Source: Bolinopsis microptera
Lineage: Eukaryota; Ctenophora; Tentaculata; Lobata; Bolinopsidae
DNA: 64,000 bases
Reading direction: 5' to 3'
NCBI RefSeq assembly: GCF_026151205.1
Contig: NC_087077.1
Location: 4,836,001 to 4,900,000 of the forward strand
A program made the translations under genes and the position numbers. The notes below the pieces were generated by a model. The model did not search any database and was not told where the DNA came from. It was given only the letters and a program-made list of their open reading frames with translations. How positions within the stretch are numbered: the first letter of the stretch is position 1; each line of letters starts with the position of its first letter. This document shows, piece after piece, positions 59,764 through 64,000 of this stretch.

Positions 59764-60284
59764 TTACAGCAGAAGTAGGCTAGAAACTGTGACATCAACA
59801 TGTTTCTAGTTAAAATGGAGAGCGTTCTGGGCAGGATCCTCTGAAGCTCTGAAGCTACACGGCGTTAACTGTATCCGTGCATTACCATTCCCGGATGTCA
59901 GTAGCGCGAGTCTAATGCTCGGACCCACTCCAAAGTGAGGAACAAATAGTTTACTGCCATATAAGTTTATTTTCATGTCGATAAATTGGACAATAGTTTA
60001 AATTTTATATAAATTTTATATAAATATCCATACCACATGTATGATGTAGGCTGTGTCCTGTGATGTGATCGACATCTTGTTACAGCTTGTTAGTGTACGG
60101 CTAGCACGATCCTGTCCTCAAATAGTCAATCACGTATCGATGGATCAGATCTCAATGGGTCACATCAGCATTAGAACAATGGGAGCAACGTCACGAGATT
60201 ACCCGCGAGCTTGTGAAATACGAATGTGAACCGAAATTACAATATGATCAGAAATTCGGACAGATGTCGCCAAAAACGACTCAT

Positions 60285-60347
60285 GTCCGACAGCGACATC
60301 TGTCCGAAATCCCTAATTCGGCTGTCGGACAGATGTCGCTGTCGGAC
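60285..60347. repeat. Perfect 23-bp-stem hairpin in repeat unit, copy 1
   Basis: 60285-60307 is the exact inverse of 60325-60347, with a 17-base loop. The stem is built on the 14-mer CGGACAGATGTCGC, which also stands alone at 60257 and 60342, giving three direct copies and one inverted copy within 100 bp. Confidence 0.92.
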
Positions 60348-61056
60348 AGATGTCGCCCAATCTTGTTGGACTTGTCGACTACGTCTACACTGCACCCAGT
60401 GTATAGACATAGTGCATGGTGCATTTTGATTGACGATGTCAACCCGAAATCTTTGCTTTGCAATCGCGATCAAGCAGAGCAACGTACTTTTACTAATTCG
60501 CTCGCCCAAAAATTTCAATTTTAACGTGACTTTGGTTTTTATGGTTTTGCGAAGCCGTACAAAACGGTTTTACATAAACCCTTCACATAGCCATGTGTAT
60601 TCACGTACTAATATAAAACAAATATTAATAAAACAAATATTTATTTTTACGGCACAATCCACAATCAAACAATATCAATAACAAATAAATCAGGGGAGGT
60701 TTGAAGAAGTTTCAAGTGCCGAAAGCCACTGCTTATCTTTAGGATTTGAGAGTGACCTGTGCTTGATACCCCCTCAGCACTCAGGCTCAACCATCCACTA
60801 CGTCAATATACTTATTATACAAATATAGAAAAATATAATAATCTAAAATTGGAGGACTTCGCCGCTTCGACGCGCAAACTAGCATTCTTGCTTCGTCGAT
60901 CGTTGCTCTGCTTCGCAAAACAACGATCTCGATCTCGATGGGTTGACCATTGACACTGTCAATAACATCTAAAATTGCTTATTTGGTATTGGTCTAGTTT
61001 GGTGACACATGAGATGAGAGCCCAGTTTAGTTTTAGTTTGGGTTTATATTAATTGA

Positions 61057-61370
61057 CGTCGGAATGGAAACTCCTTGCTTGATTGGAGTGGTGATAAAAC
61101 AGTTTCTACACTGTCCGGGGGGTCGACTTTTTCGATGGCCCGATAGAGGATTCTATGTGTCTTCAAGTAGAACGTCCGGGAAGGTCTTATGTGGTCGTCC
61201 TCGGTAGCGCTGGCCATAGGATGGTTGCCAAAAAGGAGTTGTTGAACAGGTTGGTCCTGTAGACGGTAGACATGTCCTGCAAAACGAAGTCTTCGTGTCT
61301 TTATAATATCTGTCCCCGATGGAATCTTTCCGTAAAGAACGGAGTTAGGTGTATGTGATTTCTTCTTTTC
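61057..61370 (-). pseudogene. LINE C-terminal fragment inside the repeat unit, copy 2
   Basis: An exact duplicate of the fragment in copy 1, offset by 1607 bp, with the same frameshift and stop. Confidence 0.65.
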
Positions 61371-61891
61371 TTACAGCAGAAGTAGGCTAGAAACTGTGAC
61401 ATCAACATGTTTCTAGTTAAAATGGAGAGCGTTCTGGGCAGGATCCTCTGAAGCTCTGAAGCTACACGGCGTTAACTGTATCCGTGCATTACCATTCCCG
61501 GATGTCAGTAGCGCGAGTCTAATGCTCGGACCCACTCCAAAGTGAGGAACAAATAGTTTACTGCCATATAAGTTTATTTTCATGTCGATAAATTGGACAA
61601 TAGTTTAAATTTTATATAAATTTTATATAAATATCCATACCACATGTATGATGTAGGCTGTGTCCTGTGATGTGATCGACATCTTGTTACAGCTTGTTAG
61701 TGTACGGCTAGCACGATCCTGTCCTCAAATAGTCAATCACGTATCGATGGATCAGATCTCAATGGGTCACATCAGCATTAGAACAATGGGAGCAACGTCA
61801 CGAGATTACCCGCGAGCTTGTGAAATACGAATGTGAACCGAAATTACAATATGATCAGAAATTCGGACAGATGTCGCCAAAAACGACTCAT

Positions 61892-61954
61892 GTCCGACAG
61901 CGACATCTGTCCGAAATCCCTAATTCGGCTGTCGGACAGATGTCGCTGTCGGAC
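61892..61954. repeat. Perfect 23-bp-stem hairpin in repeat unit, copy 2
   Basis: Same stem and loop as copy 1 (arms 61892-61914 and 61932-61954). In copy 3 the corresponding place (about 63366-63465) has lost the perfect pairing. Confidence 0.9.
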
Positions 61955-64000
61955 AGATGTCGCCCAATCTTGTTGGACTTGTCGACTACGTCTACACTGC
62001 ACCCAGTGTATAGACATAGTGCATGGTGCATTTTGATTGACGATGTCAACCCGAAATCTTTGCTTTGCAATCGCGATCAAGCAGAGCAACGTACTTTTAC
62101 TAATTCGCTCGCCCAAAAATTTCAATTTTAACGTGACTTTGGTTTTTATGGTTTTGCGAAGCCGTACAAAACGGTTTTACATAAACCCTTCACATAGCCA
62201 TGTGTATTCACGTACTAATATAAAACAAATATTAATAAAACAAATATTTATTTTTACGGCACAATCCACAATCAAACAATATCAATAACAAATAAATCAG
62301 GGGAGGTTTGAAGAAGTTTCAAGTGCCGAAAGCCACTGCTTATCTTTAGGATTTGAGAGTGACCTGTGCTTGATACCCCCTCAGCACTCAGGCTCAACCA
62401 TCCACTACGTCAATATACTTATTATACAAATATAGAAAAATATAATAATCTAAAATTGGAGGACTTCGCCGCTTCGACGCGCAAACTAGCATCTTGCTTC
62501 GTCGATCGTTGCTCTGCTTCGCAAAACAACGATCTCGATTCGAAGGTTGACATTACATGTCATAATTAACATTATTTTTATTGGCTAGTTTGGTGAACAT
62601 GGATGACCAGTTTAGTTTAGTGGGTTTATTTATTGACGTTGGAATGGAAATCCTTGCTTAAATTTAGGGTGAATAAAACATTCTAATGTCGGGGGTGGAC
62701 TTTCGATGGCCTAGAGGATTCAGGTCTTCAAGTAGAACGTCCCGGGGAAAGCTTATGTGGTCCCTCGTAGCGCTGGCCATTGGATGGTTGCAAAAAGGAG
62801 TTGTTGAACAGGTTGCTGTAGACGGTAGAACATGTAATGCAAAACGAAGTCTTTGCTTTATATATCTGTCCATGAAGGTTTCCTTAAAGAAGGTTAGTTA
62901 GGTGTAGTGATTTCTTCTTTCTTACAGCAAGAAGTTAGGCAAAATGTACATAACATGTTTCTAGTTAATTAGGGTTCTGCGATATCTGAAGCTCTGAAGC
63001 TAACGGTTTAATAGTATGTGCATTACATTCCCGGATGTCAGTAGGCGGAGTTAAATTTCTCGGACCCACTCAAAAGTGAGGAACAATAGTTTTACTTCCA
63101 ATAAGTTTTCAGTTAATTGGACAATATTTAATTTTAATGAAGTTTTCAATCCGAAAATCCTACGCTTCTTTAAATGTTGATGAGACGTGTCCTGTGTATG
63201 ACTCAGACATTCAGCTTGTTAGTGTACGGCAGCACGATCTGTCCCAATACGTCAATACTTTTATCATGATAGACAAATTACATACATTAAACAATTGGAG
63301 ACGTCACAGTCCGCCGTCGAGCTTGTAAACTACGATGTAACCAATTGCAATTCGTCGATTCGTGCCGGTCGCCCAAAAACGATCTCGATGTCCGAGGTCA
63401 TGCGACACTGTCAATAATTGGCATCGACAATGTGCTGTCGACGGATGTGCCATCTGTTTGGACTGCACTACGTCTACACTGGACCCAGTTATAGTTAGTC
63501 TTGGTATTTTATATTGACGATGTCACCAATCTTTCTTTGCAATGCATCAGCGAGCACGTACGCATTCTACCAATTTACCCGCCAGAAGTTAATTTAAGGA
63601 CTGTTTTATTCCAGCGAAAAACGTCCCAAATACCGTCACTGCCTGTGATCCGTTACTAATGTCAACGATTATTATACAACTAAATATATTATTATTTGGC
63701 CGTACCGTATAGTATGGACAAAAAAACAGGGGAAGTTTAGAGAATTCTAAGTGCGAAAGCAATGTTATACTTGATTGAGTGTAACCTGTAGGCTTGTACG
63801 TTAACCAGATCAGGCTTTATATCACTAGTATATATTTATAATATGATAATAAGCATATAATTAATTTTAAAGGAAATTCTCAGTATCGATCTTCGCAGAA
63901 TTACATTCTTTTTGTCCACGTTCTGTTGCAAAACGAAAGAATCTCGTATTCTCATGGATGACATTTTACACTGTATAAACTAATTGCTTATTTGATGGTT

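Larger units (their letters stand above)
59450..64000. repeat. Tandem array of a 1607-bp unit, two full copies and part of a third
   Basis: Copy 1 is 59450-61056, copy 2 is 61057 to about 62636, and copy 3 runs from about 62637 past the window end. Copies 1 and 2 look identical from their starts to about 62490; every open frame repeats with offset 1607. The rest of copy 2 and all of copy 3 differ by dense small deletions and substitutions. Each unit begins at CGTCGGAATGG (CGTTGGAATGG in copy 3), and holds a LINE-derived fragment on minus and a long hairpin. The short frames in the unit are not convincing genes. Confidence 0.92.

Noticed and set aside
60213-62131. Duplicated 103-codon frame inside the 1.6-kb unit
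   Set aside because: It runs across the hairpin repeats, has overlapping frames on both strands and no family resemblance; duplication of the unit explains the repetition.

Overview
The window is nuclear DNA of an invertebrate animal. Two conserved animal genes are split by GT-AG introns. Between them lie several non-LTR retrotransposons, non-autonomous DNA transposons and very long dinucleotide microsatellites. Nothing in the sequence fixes the phylum. No rRNA, tRNA, CRISPR array or bacterial operon was seen.

Layout. 1-6.6 kb holds two decayed, 5'-truncated LINE copies on the minus strand, plus a small inverted LINE fragment. 7.3-8.8 kb is a compact three-exon gene for a midnolin-like protein (plus strand). 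8.8-31 kb is gene-poor. It holds (CT)n and (GT)n tracts, 20-bp minisatellites, clusters of CACGTG and TGACGTCA sites, one promoter-like block with a TATA box near 20.5 kb, a 181-bp MITE-like element at 12.1 kb, and a 1109-bp element at 18.5-19.6 kb whose ends read CACAGTG and which is flanked by 5-bp duplications. 31.1-35.5 kb is a nearly complete L2/CR1-type LINE on the minus strand. It has a zinc-knuckle ORF1, and an endonuclease-RT ORF2 that appears to be reached through a canonical A AAA AAC slippery site. 35.6-44 kb is mostly satellites (19-bp, about 120-bp, 42-bp and 14-bp units and a 380-bp (GT)n tract). 44.2-47.3 kb is a 3-kb non-coding element bounded by perfect 40-bp inverted repeats and filled with 304-bp and 111-bp tandem repeats. 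47.4-48.5 kb is a polypyrimidine minisatellite that runs into a short cysteine-rich (CXC-like) ORF. 48.5-56.6 kb is gene-poor. 56.7-57.8 kb is a four-exon gene for signal peptidase complex subunit 1 (plus strand). 58.4-59.4 kb is another LINE 3' fragment. From 59.45 kb to the window end is a tandem array of a 1607-bp unit. Its first two copies match until about 62.49 kb, after which the sequence becomes rich in indels.

The two host genes are unrelated in function: proteasome-linked protein turnover versus ER signal peptide processing. I see no sign that they work together. The most novel material is in the mobile and repeat fraction: the CACAGTG-ended element, the LINE frameshift site, the 3-kb inverted-repeat/satellite element, and the hairpin-bearing 1.6-kb array. 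Exon structures were assembled by eye from splice consensus and protein family resemblance. No alignment or database search was run.
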